Translations under genes and position numbers: made by a program
From: Pseudomonas wadenswilerensis
GTDB taxonomy: Bacteria; Pseudomonadota; Gammaproteobacteria; Pseudomonadales; Pseudomonadaceae
DNA length: 64,000 nucleotides
Assembly (NCBI RefSeq): GCF_900497695.1
Contig: NZ_UIDD01000007.1
Span: forward strand, 806,001 to 870,000
Reading direction: 5' to 3'
Notes under the pieces: model-generated
Told to the model about the DNA's origin: nothing
What the model saw: only the letters and a program-made list of their open reading frames with translations
Databases searched by the model: none
In this document: piece by piece, positions 1-8,636 of the stretch
Layout of the letters: every line of letters begins with the position of its first letter
Numbering within the stretch: position 1 is the stretch's first letter

Positions 1-737
1 TCGCCGATCAAGGGACCGGCGATCAGCTCGACCATTGCCGCCAGCGCCGAGCCCTTGTGCCCGCCGAAGGTCAGCATCGCACCCCGATCCAGCACGACGT
101 TGGGGTCGGTGCTGGGCTGGCCGTGCTCGTCGACGCCCCAGCCTTCGGGAATGGCCTTGCCCGCACGCCGATGCAGTTCGATGTCACCCCGGGCGATGGC
201 ACTGGTGGCGAAGTCGAAGACATAAGGATGCTGGCCCGCCCGCGGCCAGCCGAAGGCGATGGGGTTGGTGCCGAACACCGGCCGATGCCCGCCGGCCGGC
301 GCGACCCAGGCATGGCTGGGGGTGAACGCCAGGGCCACCAGGCCGGCCTCGGCCAGTTGCTCGATCTCGACCCATAATGCGGAAAAGTGCACACAGCGGT
401 TGATCGCCAGGGCCGCGATGCCATTGCTGTGGGTCTTGGCTTGCAACAACGGCAAGCCGGCCTGGAACGCCAGCTGGGAGAACCCGCCGCCGGCGTCCAC
501 GCGCACGATAGAAGGCGCCTGGTCAACGACCTCGGGGCGGGCATCGGCAACCACCTTGCCGGCCTTGAGCGAGCTGACGCACCCCAGTACCCGGTACAGG
601 CCATGGGATGCGCAGCCATCGCGTTCGCCGGCGACGATGGTGTCGCTCACCGCCTTGGCGTGGTCGGCACAAAAGCCGTTGTGCAAGAGGATCGAACAGG
701 CAAGCGAATGGGCTTCGGACAGGGTCAGTCGGATCAT
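1..737 (-). CDS. Ldh2/malate-lactate dehydrogenase family reductase, probable delta1-pyrroline-2-carboxylate reductase (3' end outside window)
   Basis: The visible 245 codons encode the N-terminal part of an NAD(P)H-dependent Ldh2-family oxidoreductase. Seen: the family motif around GCASHGLYR, GGGFSQLAF, the GTNPIAFGWPR nucleotide-site motif, DFATSAIARGD, and FGGHKGSALAAMVEL near the truncated end. The closest recalled relatives are LhpD (hydroxyproline pathway) and DpkA, which reduce cyclic imines (delta1-pyrroline-2-carboxylate or delta1-piperideine-2-carboxylate) to proline or pipecolate; I favour LhpD-like but cannot separate them without a search. Two ATGs lie 6 bp apart; the inner one (737) is chosen because AAGGAG sits 6 nt before it. 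The gene continues past base 1. Confidence 0.8.
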   Translation of the reverse strand, partial: MIRLTLSEAHSLACSILLHNGFCADHAKAVSDTIVAGERDGCASHGLYRVLGCVSSLKAGKVVADARPEVVDQAPSIVRVDAGGGFSQLAFQAGLPLLQAKTHSNGIAALAINRCVHFSALWVEIEQLAEAGLVALAFTPSHAWVAPAGGHRPVFGTNPIAFGWPRAGQHPYVFDFATSAIARGDIELHRRAGKAIPEGWGVDEHGQPSTDPNVVLDRGAMLTFGGHKGSALAAMVELIAGPLIG

Positions 738-953
738 GGTCATCTCCTTGGGCTGACTGTCCAGCCTGCCCTAAGCCCAGCTGCGCCGACTTGATCGCTT
801 TAGCCCCGAGTGATGACGAACTCGGCACAGTGGGCGCGGCGGTGCGACGACTCGACTTGCCCCGCGATGGCCTCACCCGACAATTAACTACCGCAGGCCG
901 CCCCTGTCTCGATGATTCCATGCCACCTCACTCACCACGAGATGCTTGTGATC

Positions 954-3900
954 ATGTCCTCCTCCCAAACTTCCTCCTCTGAAAGTACCGTGCGCCATTT
1001 TCGCACCCTGCTCTCCCCGCTTGAAACCGCCGAGCAACCACAATGGTTGCTGGCGGCAACCCCGCCCCAGAAGCGTTTGCTCGCCAAACTGCAGCAGCAC
1101 GGTCGCCAGGCCCGCAAGGCGGCCATGGAACACTTTGCCAGGCTTTCCACCGTGTACGACTACGCCAGGCAATTCGATGACTTCGGCATCAAGGACAGCA
1201 AGGACATCACCCCCGCCGACCTGGCCAGGCACAGCAACGCCGACCTTGTGACTTATACCGATTACCTGAAGCCGTATTTTCGCCTGGCATCGCTGCGCGA
1301 GGCCAAAATGGATGCCTTCGAGGCGAGCCTGCGTGAAGAAGCGCTGATTGCGCAGATCCAGGGCCATGTACAGGCGAGCGGTTCGAGTTGCCTCAACCAG
1401 GTCCTGGCCAATCTGGCGCAAGACAAGCAAGGGGAAACACCCTCCCAGGCGCTCTTGAGCACTCGTCATCCGCTGCTGCACCTGAATGTGCTGGGTAGCA
1501 TCGCCGTGCCGCAGATCCTGTTGATCTGCCACGACAGCAGCGACGATAGCCACTGCGTTGCCTTCGTGCCGGGCCACCCGCAACACCCGCTGAAGGAATA
1601 CCCCAACCGCCGGCACTTCCTTGCCAGCCTGCAGCGGGAACTGGAGAACGCCGAGTACCAGGCATTCTTCGAACGTTTCATCCCCGTGCGTCATCATTCG
1701 GCCTTCTGGGCCGGCTTGCACGCCACCAGCGATGCCGCCACCGGCCCGGCGCTGGCCACCGCAGCAGTGGCATCCGGGTTGCGCGGCTGGGCGTTCGACA
1801 AGATGGTCGAACGTATCACCGACGATGCCTGGACCCTGGTGCGGGCCACCTTGCCGGATGGCCTGGGTAGCAGCGGCGAGATGCGCAATTTTTCCACGCT
1901 GATTCAGAGCCACCTGATGTTGGGTGCGGGAGTCGGCGTCAGCGCAGGCGAAGAAGCGGAAGGACGCAGCCCCTCCGACAGCATCGCCCCCCTGCGCTGG
2001 GTGCGCTTGCCCGACGGCAGCCTCGAGCGCTGGCCTGTGGACCTGAGCCGCTACCGTCTGCGCGGCGATGTCGAGGCCGGCGAGCCTGATGAGCAAGGCC
2101 TCTACCAGATCAACGGCGACACTGCGATCTGCATCAACGGGCGCTTCTACCTGGTCGAGTGGCACAACGCACTGAAAAAATGGCGTATCACCAGCCGGAC
2201 CGAAGAAAACCGCTACGCGCCGATCCTCGAGCACAACCAGCACGGTGCCTGGCACCATAGCCTGGAGCAGCCGCAGCATTGGAGCAGGCTGGCGCTGCTG
2301 CGGCGCCTGGGGCCGATGGTGCAGGGCTTCAGCGATGATCAACTGCTGGATTTCGCCTGCATCAGTGGCGTCAGCAACGCCCAACTGCGCCGGGTCTACA
2401 GCCTCGACGAAACGCCGCCGGCAATGTTGCGCGAAACCCTGCTGCGCGCGCGCATCCACGCCTCGGTGACCGAAACCCTGCAACTGATCAAAGAAGGCAA
2501 ACCCCTGCCCGACGGCGATGAAGTGCCCGTGCTGTACAGCTTCCGGCAATTAGTGGACATTCGCCTGGACCGCGGCCCGACGTACAGCCGCCCGCGGCGC
2601 AGCCCGGGAGATGCCCCGCCGACGGGTACCTGCTCGGCCGATCAGGCCTGCAACAGGCCACCCGAGGACGTCTACCAGGAGTGGGTCAGCCGCCTGAACG
2701 CGGCCATTTTCAACCACCACTACGAACTGGCGCAGGTCAACGTCGACATCGCCGTGGTGGAACTGCAACGCCACTACCCGGACATCCCTCTGACCCTGAC
2801 CCGCTTTGCCCTCAACCGCGTCAGGGCAGAAGTGCGCAATGCGTTGCGCGCCCCCGGCCAGGGTCTGCTGCGCAGCCTGAGCGAAGACTTCGACCCGTTG
2901 CAGGAAGACCTGCGCATGACCCGGGCACTGGAGGGCTTCATCAACCCATCGACCGCCAACTGGGACACCTATCGGCTGGCTGTGGGCTTGCTCGAATATC
3001 TGCAGGGCTGGCCACCGGGCACCGGCCTGGTCCTGCGCGAAAGGTACCTGGGGCCCGTCCAGGCTTCGGTCGGGCCGGTACACGTAGATTCCACCAGTGT
3101 GTACCGGGACGAGGAAGAAGGCTGGTTCGCCAGCAGTGCGCATCAGGTCCTGCATAGTCAGGACTCCACCGCGCTGGGCTTTTACCGCAGCGTGCTGTAC
3201 GCCCTGGGTGAATCACTCAGCCAGGGCCTGGGCTTTGGCCTGAACGAGCCTGAACGGCTGTACCAGCAGCTTGGCGAGCTGGCCATGGCCCGCCCGGTGC
3301 GCGCGCGACTGCTGTTGGGAATGCCGGTGCATCGCCCCTGGCTCACTCCCGTAGCCCTGGATCCAGCCCAGCGCAGCGACCCGCAAGGCGGCGGCCCCGG
3401 CCTGTTCGAACGTGAATCTGTCGCCGTGCGTCTGCGCGCGCTGCACAGCGGCCAAGGCATGTTCGTGCTGAGCGCCCCCTTCGCCGAAGACTTCATTCGG
3501 GAACTGCTCAGGCGTGATGAACCGGTTCTGGAGCGGGTCCAGCAACTGGAACGCGAACATCACGCCCTGCGCAGCTTGCAGGCCTGGGTCGCAGGCGGAG
3601 CGGACATTCGGACCCGGGCTGCCCGTGCCAATGCGGCAGACCGGGTGAGGTTTGCCTGGGAATCGCAACTCAACCTGCGCATGGTCCAACTCGATCTGAC
3701 TGACGCGAATCTGGACGAGTTGCCACCTGTTCCAGTGCCATTGCCGGCTGTCGAAGCGCTGACCATCAGCGAGGTGCCCATCACCACAGTCGGCGATGGC
3801 TTCCTGCAACGCCTGCCCAACCTGCGCCATATCGACCTCAATAGCCCCACGCTTGCCAACCTGCCGCAATCCCTTGGCGACCTGGCGCACCTGACGCACC

Positions 3901-4712
3901 TGGATCTGTCACGCACGCAAGTGCTGCCCGGGACCTTGCACATGCTGAGCCGGGCGCGCCATCTGCAGAATCTTTACCTCAATGACATGAACGTCAATGG
4001 CTTCCACTGGACTGCGCAGGACATGGCCGCTGTCAGCACAAGCCCGGTCTTGAGTACCCTGACGATAGAGCGCACCGACACCTCATTCGCCGACGGGGTC
4101 TTCGAGGTGCTGAGCCGTGCGCCCAGCCTTGTTGCCCTCAGACTGGGCGAAAGCCACTTGCACCTGGGGGCAAGCGAAGTAGCGGCACTGGCCCGGATGA
4201 CCCGCTTGCGCATGCTTGATCTGTCTGGCAATACACTGGTTGCCGCACCTGACTTCAGCCAGATGAGCGACCTGGAGGATCTCAACCTGCGCAACACCGG
4301 CCTTACCCATTGGCCTGTCGGCCTGGAGCGGCTTGGGCATCTGGCCGAAGTGGATCTGCGCGGGTTGTTCTTCTACAGCGTGCCACTGGGTGCCGGGAGC
4401 AATGCCGCCCTGCAGATCCGTGAAGAGTCGATCCCCGAGGAGGATCGCGTGCGTTTTCGCAGTGAACTGGAGGCCGCCGGCGGGGATTTTTTGCTGGCGG
4501 ATCACTCCAGCGCCTCGAGTGCCGGTTCAGAGAGCAGTGGCTCCGGGAGTGGCGGACACCTGCCCCCCCGAGCGCCTCGCTGCACAGCTGCTCGTCGGCC
4601 TTTCACCGCAGGACCGCCAGCAAGCAGACACCCTGCGCGCCGACCCGGCGGCGGCGAATTTTTTCGCGGTTCTGTGGCGCATGCACGGGCGCAATCGCAC
4701 GCGGCTGGCTGA
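954..4712 (+). CDS. DUF6543 (dermonecrotic-toxin-like) leucine-rich-repeat protein, N-terminal part of a frameshifted NEL-type E3 ligase effector
   Basis: A very large protein of the Pseudomonas DUF6543/LRR/NEL type. The first ~900 residues are the helical DUF6543-like region; roughly 3670-4440 encodes leucine-rich repeats (LPNLRHIDL, LAHLTHLDLS, TRLRMLDLSG, MSDLEDLNLR). After base 4569 this frame becomes a Pro/Arg-rich tail ending at 4712, while the family-like sequence resumes in another frame (next entry). Removing one C from the C7 run at 4563-4569 joins the two into about 1,524 residues, a usual size for this family. In-frame ATGs at 912, 942 and 954 all lack a strong ribosome site, so the start is uncertain. 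Family knowledge: NEL proteins are bacterial E3 ubiquitin ligases delivered into eukaryotic cells. No secretion genes lie nearby. Confidence 0.75.
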   Translation: MSSSQTSSSESTVRHFRTLLSPLETAEQPQWLLAATPPQKRLLAKLQQHGRQARKAAMEHFARLSTVYDYARQFDDFGIKDSKDITPADLARHSNADLVTYTDYLKPYFRLASLREAKMDAFEASLREEALIAQIQGHVQASGSSCLNQVLANLAQDKQGETPSQALLSTRHPLLHLNVLGSIAVPQILLICHDSSDDSHCVAFVPGHPQHPLKEYPNRRHFLASLQRELENAEYQAFFERFIPVRHHSAFWAGLHATSDAATGPALATAAVASGLRGWAFDKMVERITDDAWTLVRATLPDGLGSSGEMRNFSTLIQSHLMLGAGVGVSAGEEAEGRSPSDSIAPLRWVRLPDGSLERWPVDLSRYRLRGDVEAGEPDEQGLYQINGDTAICINGRFYLVEWHNALKKWRITSRTEENRYAPILEHNQHGAWHHSLEQPQHWSRLALLRRLGPMVQGFSDDQLLDFACISGVSNAQLRRVYSLDETPPAMLRETLLRARIHASVTETLQLIKEGKPLPDGDEVPVLYSFRQLVDIRLDRGPTYSRPRRSPGDAPPTGTCSADQACNRPPEDVYQEWVSRLNAAIFNHHYELAQVNVDIAVVELQRHYPDIPLTLTRFALNRVRAEVRNALRAPGQGLLRSLSEDFDPLQEDLRMTRALEGFINPSTANWDTYRLAVGLLEYLQGWPPGTGLVLRERYLGPVQASVGPVHVDSTSVYRDEEEGWFASSAHQVLHSQDSTALGFYRSVLYALGESLSQGLGFGLNEPERLYQQLGELAMARPVRARLLLGMPVHRPWLTPVALDPAQRSDPQGGGPGLFERESVAVRLRALHSGQGMFVLSAPFAEDFIRELLRRDEPVLERVQQLEREHHALRSLQAWVAGGADIRTRAARANAADRVRFAWESQLNLRMVQLDLTDANLDELPPVPVPLPAVEALTISEVPITTVGDGFLQRLPNLRHIDLNSPTLANLPQSLGDLAHLTHLDLSRTQVLPGTLHMLSRARHLQNLYLNDMNVNGFHWTAQDMAAVSTSPVLSTLTIERTDTSFADGVFEVLSRAPSLVALRLGESHLHLGASEVAALARMTRLRMLDLSGNTLVAAPDFSQMSDLEDLNLRNTGLTHWPVGLERLGHLAEVDLRGLFFYSVPLGAGSNAALQIREESIPEEDRVRFRSELEAAGGDFLLADHSSASSAGSESSGSGSGGHLPPRAPRCTAARRPFTAGPPASRHPARRPGGGEFFRGSVAHARAQSHAAG
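4563..4569 (+). other. C7 homopolymer at the frame change of the DUF6543/NEL gene
   Basis: Seven consecutive C residues lie exactly where the two frames must join. With six Cs the reading runs HLPP-ERLAAQLL and the open frame continues to the NEL domain; with seven it ends at 4712. Such tracts are prone both to assembly/basecalling error and to true slipped-strand variation. Confidence 0.8.
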
Positions 4713-5529
4713 CATCCAGGCCGTGCTTCGCGCGGCATTCAGCGACGAGGTACGCCGCGCGCTGTTTGAAGTGGTCGACGAAATCACCTGCATCGACCGG
4801 GATGCACTGATGTTCTCGCAAATGCAGAACCTGGCCGAAGCCGCACGGATCATGTCCGGCATCCCGGAAGACAGCACACCCCATGAGATGCTCGGCTTTG
4901 CCATCAGCCAATGGCGTTCGGCGCGGCTGCAGGAGTATGTGGCCGAAAGTACTGGCGCCTGGCGTCGCCAGGGCTTTGATGTCAGCGACCCGGTGGAGGT
5001 TGAGCTGTACTTTCGCCGGCACCTGGCCGAGCGCCTGGGCCTGAGGCACCCGCCCACCGAGCAGGCCTTCAGTGTCTACACCCGCTGGGTAACCCCGAAC
5101 ATGCTTGAGCAGGCGGCCCGCAGCGTGATCGCCGAGCAGCAGAACCTGCTTGAGCTCTATCTGGTCAGGCAGGCGTTCTGGCAACGCTACCTGCGATTCG
5201 CCCACGCGCGCCAGATGTCGTTGATCGACACCTGGCGCGCGCAGGTGGGGGGTTATCTGGATAGCCTGGCCAGCGAAGCAGAACTGCCTGGCGAACTGCC
5301 CGAGTTCGAGCACCTGCAACTGAGCCGGGTGCTGGCCCAAGTACGCGGCGTGCCAGTAGCGGAGGCACTTCCCGTCGGTCTACGGCTGAACTCAGTCCAA
5401 TACACCCGAGCCTACGAGGTACTGGCCACCTTGGTCGAGCAAGCCATGATCGAGCTGAGCACGCCGTTGCTCAGTGCTTACCAGCAGCAAAGCGGCGAAC
5501 CGCGTCCGGGGCCGTCCTGGCGTTCTTGA
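4570..5529 (+). pseudogene. NEL (novel E3 ligase) domain, C-terminal part of the frameshifted effector
   Basis: This reading frame continues the 954-4712 protein after a one-base shift at the C7 tract. It carries the NEL signature: Cys at 4789-4791 in the context EITCIDRDALMF, i.e. the CxD catalytic motif of IpaH/SspH-type ligases, followed by FSQMQNL and a long helical domain ending at 5529. It is open without stops through the junction region and has native codon use, so it is real coding sequence. If not joined to the upstream frame, an internal start such as ATG 4681 would give an isolated NEL domain without a good ribosome site. Disrupted gene, sequencing error and programmed or phase-variable slippage cannot be told apart here. 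Confidence 0.75.
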
Positions 5530-5539
5530 GCCAGTAACC

Positions 5540-5590
5540 CATCGCAGGGCAAGCCCGCTCCCATGGTTGGAGCGGGCTTGCCCCGCGATG
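5540..5590. repeat. REP palindrome pair (GGGCAAGCCCGCTCC type)
   Basis: Two inverted copies of the Pseudomonas REP core separated by a few bases form a long hairpin between the convergent effector and DUF1330 genes. It may act as a transcript stabiliser or terminator; that role is inferred. Confidence 0.85.
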
Positions 5591-5598
5591 AGTGATTT

Positions 5599-5886
5599 TC
5601 ACACCCCCTCGACAATAATCACCTCGGCCCTCGCCACTCCCTGCCTGAACGCGCACGCCTGTTGATACTCATCCGACCGGTAACACGCCAGCGCCCGCTC
5701 ATAGGATTCGAATTCGATCACCACACTGCGCTGCGGCGTCACCCTGCCCTCCACGGCCTCGCTGCGCCCACCCCGGGCCAGCAGCTTGCCGCCAAACGCG
5801 GCAAAGGCTGCCGGTGCCCGCTGGGTGTACTGCTGATACTGCTCGGGGTCGCTGACATCGACATGAGCAATCCAGTAAGCCTTCAT
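5599..5886 (-). CDS. DUF1330 family protein
   Basis: A 95-residue protein starting MKAYWIAHVDVSDPEQYQQY and containing VVIEFESYERALACYRSDEYQ, the hallmark pattern of the DUF1330 dimeric alpha-beta barrel fold. The family has no settled biochemical role. It is divergently transcribed from the ribB paralogue; a perfect 16-bp palindrome sits midway between the two starts and is likely to control both. Confidence 0.85.
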   Translation of the reverse strand: MKAYWIAHVDVSDPEQYQQYTQRAPAAFAAFGGKLLARGGRSEAVEGRVTPQRSVVIEFESYERALACYRSDEYQQACAFRQGVARAEVIIVEGV

Positions 5887-5915
5887 TGCACGCTCCCGTC
5901 TCAGGTTAATTTGTA

Positions 5916-5931
5916 TTATGGTATACCATAA
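5916..5931. promoter_or_regulatory. Perfect 16-bp palindromic operator between DUF1330 gene and ribB paralogue
   Basis: TTATGGTATACCATAA is its own reverse complement and lies 29-30 bases from each divergent start codon. The TGGTATACCA core resembles operators of GntR/FCD-type regulators (family knowledge; the actual regulator is not in the window). A 13/16 match lies in front of the ABC transporter at 7438-7453. Confidence 0.7.
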
Positions 5932-5960
5932 AATCTAACCCAGACAGCGAGCACGCCGCA

Positions 5961-7076
5961 ATGCCCTTCAACAGCATCGAAGACATTCTCGAGGACTACC
6001 GCCAGGGCAAGATGGTCCTGCTGGTGGACGACGAAGACCGCGAAAACGAAGGCGACCTGCTGATCGCCGCCGAACGCTGCGACGCCCAGGCCATCAGCTT
6101 CATGGCCCGTGAAGCACGGGGGCTGATCTGCCTGACCCTGACCGAGGAGCACTGCCAGCGCCTGGGCCTTGAGCAGATGGTGCCGGCCAATGGCAGCGCC
6201 TTCAGCACCGCCTTTACCGTGTCGATCGAGGCGGCGCGCGGGGTGACCACCGGCATTTCCGCCGCCGACCGCGCCTGCACGGTCGCGGCTGCCGTAGCGC
6301 CCGGTGCCCGCGCCGAAGACCTGGTGCAACCCGGGCATATCTTCCCCCTGCGCGCCCGCGAAGGCGGCGTGCTGACTCGCGCCGGGCACACAGAAGCCGG
6401 TTGCGACCTGGCACGCCTGGCCGGCTTCAGCCCCGCCTCGGTCATCGTCGAAGTGCTCAATGACGACGGCACCATGGCCCGGCGCCCGGACCTGGAAGTG
6501 TTCGCCGCCCGCCACGGGATCAAGATCGGCACCATCGCCGACCTGATTCACTACCGCCTGAGTACCGAGCAGACGGTCAAACGCATCGGTGAGCGCGAGC
6601 TGCCTACCGTGCACGGTGTCTTTCGTCTGGTGACCTATGAGGATTGCGTCGAAGGCGGCGTGCACATGGCCATGGTCATGGGCGATATCCGCCGCGAACA
6701 GCCAACGCTGGTGCGGGTGCATGTGATCGACCCGCTGCGCGACCTGGTCGGTGCCGAGTACACCGGCCCCGCCAACTGGACCCTGTGGGCGGCGCTGCAG
6801 AAGGTGGCTGACGAGGGCTGCGGGGTGGTGGTGATCCTCGCCAACCATGAGTCCTCGCAAGCCCTGCTTGAACGTGTCCCTCACCTGACCCAGCCACCGC
6901 GCCCCTACCAGCGTGGTCAATCGCGCACCTATTCGGAGGTGGGTACCGGTGCGCAGATTCTCCAGGACCTGGGCGTGGGCAAACTGCGTCACCTGGGCCC
7001 GCCGCTGAAGTATGCAGGACTTACCGGCTATAACCTGGAAGTGGTGCAGAGCATCCCGTTCGGCGCTGCCTTGTAG
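5961..7076 (+). CDS. ribB: 3,4-dihydroxy-2-butanone 4-phosphate synthase paralogue with degenerate GTP cyclohydrolase II domain
   Basis: 371 residues. The N-terminal half is a DHBP synthase (ribulose-5-phosphate to 3,4-dihydroxy-2-butanone 4-phosphate plus formate, riboflavin pathway): [11 protein letters not shown] near residues 23-33, RAGHTEAG and the acidic residues of the active site are present. The C-terminal half aligns by pattern with GTP cyclohydrolase II ([29 protein letters not shown]) but lacks the zinc-binding cysteines, as is usual for pseudomonad RibB, so only the first activity is expected. It lies outside any rib cluster and shares an operator with the neighbouring importer, suggesting a conditional second copy rather than the housekeeping enzyme. 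Confidence 0.88.
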   Translation: MPFNSIEDILEDYRQGKMVLLVDDEDRENEGDLLIAAERCDAQAISFMAREARGLICLTLTEEHCQRLGLEQMVPANGSAFSTAFTVSIEAARGVTTGISAADRACTVAAAVAPGARAEDLVQPGHIFPLRAREGGVLTRAGHTEAGCDLARLAGFSPASVIVEVLNDDGTMARRPDLEVFAARHGIKIGTIADLIHYRLSTEQTVKRIGERELPTVHGVFRLVTYEDCVEGGVHMAMVMGDIRREQPTLVRVHVIDPLRDLVGAEYTGPANWTLWAALQKVADEGCGVVVILANHESSQALLERVPHLTQPPRPYQRGQSRTYSEVGTGAQILQDLGVGKLRHLGPPLKYAGLTGYNLEVVQSIPFGAAL

Positions 7077-7077
7077 G

Positions 7078-7108
7078 GCCTATCGCGGGGCAAGCCCGCT
7101 CCCACAGT
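7078..7108. repeat. Single REP element
   Basis: ATCGCGGGGCAAGCCCGCTCCCAC directly after ribB. It encodes the last residues of the minus-strand small ORF ending at 7080. Confidence 0.8.
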
Positions 7109-7310
7109 GTGGATCCCCGGGCGAGTCCTCAGCCTCGGGGAAATTGCGGCAACTCTTGCGCTCGGCCAGCTCCTTGTCGCTCGGACGCTGCGCCACGAAC
7201 ACGGCGCGGCCATCCTTGTAGATCTCCAGATAGCCCCATTCCAGGTCCTGTTCATGCTGACCGGGCTTGGGCGGATTGCGCCACCAGGGTTCGCGACTGA
7301 TCAATTCCAT
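7080..7310 (-). CDS. Small conserved-looking hypothetical protein
   Basis: 76 residues beginning MELISREPWWRNPPKPGQ and containing DLEWGYLEIYKDGRAVFVAQ; codon use matches the genome, so it is probably real. No domain is recognised. The last ~10 residues (SGLAPR and neighbours) are encoded by a REP element, so the original stop has apparently been lost and replaced by one inside the repeat. No strong ribosome site is seen before the start. Convergent with ribB. Confidence 0.55.
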   Translation of the reverse strand: MELISREPWWRNPPKPGQHEQDLEWGYLEIYKDGRAVFVAQRPSDKELAERKSCRNFPEAEDSPGDPHCGSGLAPR

Positions 7311-7437
7311 GGCAATGGCTCTCGCTGAAACACATTACTTCACTATAGACGGTGAGTTCCGAAGGCTCTGGCCCGGGCCTCCCTACCCGTACAAGTGACC
7401 CGGGTGATAGCCGGTAGCCTGCAGCCTCTTGTCAAAA

Positions 7438-7468
7438 GTTTGGAATACCATAATATGATATCCCGTAG
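7438..7468. promoter_or_regulatory. Putative operator of the polyamine-type ABC transporter, related to the 5916-5931 palindrome
   Basis: GTTTGGAATACCATAA (7438-7453) matches 13 of 16 positions of the ribB/DUF1330 palindrome and is followed at 7454-7468 by a weaker second copy (11 of 15). It lies about 80-110 bases upstream of the binding-protein gene, in the only sizeable gap before it. Shared control by one regulator is inferred. Confidence 0.55.
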
Positions 7469-7548
7469 ACCGAAAAACAATTGATGCTCCCCACTACAAG
7501 GCGGGCAACACAAAGCCCGCTCAAAACACAAGAAACGAGGGCGTACCT

Positions 7549-8574
7549 ATGCTGTTCTCCAAACGCGCAAGCGCAGTGCTGGCTGCCAGCCTGCTGACAT
7601 TGACCTGCCAGGCCGCCCTGGCCGCCGATAGCCTGAACTTCGTCAGCTGGGGCGGTACCACCCAGGATGCGCAGAAGCAGGCGTGGGCCGAGCCCTTCAG
7701 TGCCAGCAGCAAGATCCGCGTGGTCCAGGACGGCCCCACCGACTATGGCAAGCTCAAGGCCATGGTCGAAAGCGGCAACGTGCAGTGGGATGTGGTCGAT
7801 GTCGAAGCGGATTTCGCCCTGCGTGCGGCAAGCGAAGGCCTGCTCGAACCGCTGGACTTCACCACCATCAAGCGTGATCGCCTCGACCCGCGTTTCGTCT
7901 CCGATCACGGTGTAGGATCGTTCTTCTTCTCCTTCGTCCTCGGCTACAACGAAGGCAAGCTCGGCGCCAACAAGCCACAAGATTGGACCGCACTGTTCGA
8001 CACCAAGACCTACCCCGGCAAACGCGCCCTGTACAAGTGGCCGAGCCCCGGCGTGCTCGAACTGGCCCTGCTGGCCGACGGCGTCGCTGCCGACAAGCTC
8101 TACCCGCTGGACCTGGACCGCGCCTTCAAAAAGCTCGACACCATCAAGAAAGACATCGTCTGGTGGGGCGGCGGCGCCCAGTCGCAGCAGTTGCTGGCCT
8201 CCGGTGAGGCGAGCCTGGGCCAGTTCTGGAACGGCCGGGTCTACGCCCTGCAACAGGATGGCGCGCCAGTCGGCGTGAGCTGGAAGCAGAACCTGGTCAT
8301 GGCCGACTTCCTGGTCATCCCCAAGGGCGCAAAGAACAAGGACGCGGCAATGAAGTTCCTGGCCAATGCCAGCGGCGCTCAGGGCCAGGCCGACTTTGCC
8401 AACCTCACCGCCTATGCCCCGGTCAACCTCGACAGCATCAGCCTGCTCAAGCCCGAGCTCGCGCCCAACCTGCCGACCGCCTACGCTCAGGATCAGGTGA
8501 CCCTCGATTTCGCCTACTGGGCCAAGAACGGCCCGGCCATCGCCACCCGCTGGAATGAGTGGCTGGTCAAATGA
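7549..8574 (+). CDS. ABC transporter periplasmic substrate-binding protein (PotD/PotF type)
   Basis: 341 residues with a Sec signal peptide (about residues 1-26, ending QAALAA) followed by SLNFVSWGGTTQDAQKQAW, the start pattern of spermidine/putrescine-type binding proteins. WDVVDVEADFALRA and WKQNLVMADFLVIPKGAKN are also typical. First gene of a four-gene importer (binding protein, two permeases, ATPase). The true ligand cannot be read from sequence: this family also takes up other small cationic compounds. Confidence 0.88.
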   Translation: MLFSKRASAVLAASLLTLTCQAALAADSLNFVSWGGTTQDAQKQAWAEPFSASSKIRVVQDGPTDYGKLKAMVESGNVQWDVVDVEADFALRAASEGLLEPLDFTTIKRDRLDPRFVSDHGVGSFFFSFVLGYNEGKLGANKPQDWTALFDTKTYPGKRALYKWPSPGVLELALLADGVAADKLYPLDLDRAFKKLDTIKKDIVWWGGGAQSQQLLASGEASLGQFWNGRVYALQQDGAPVGVSWKQNLVMADFLVIPKGAKNKDAAMKFLANASGAQGQADFANLTAYAPVNLDSISLLKPELAPNLPTAYAQDQVTLDFAYWAKNGPAIATRWNEWLVK

Positions 8575-8636
8575 AAGTCGCCATCAATGCCCTGCAAACC
8601 CCGTCCGGCGCTGCGGCCGGCGCCAAGGGAGCAGCG

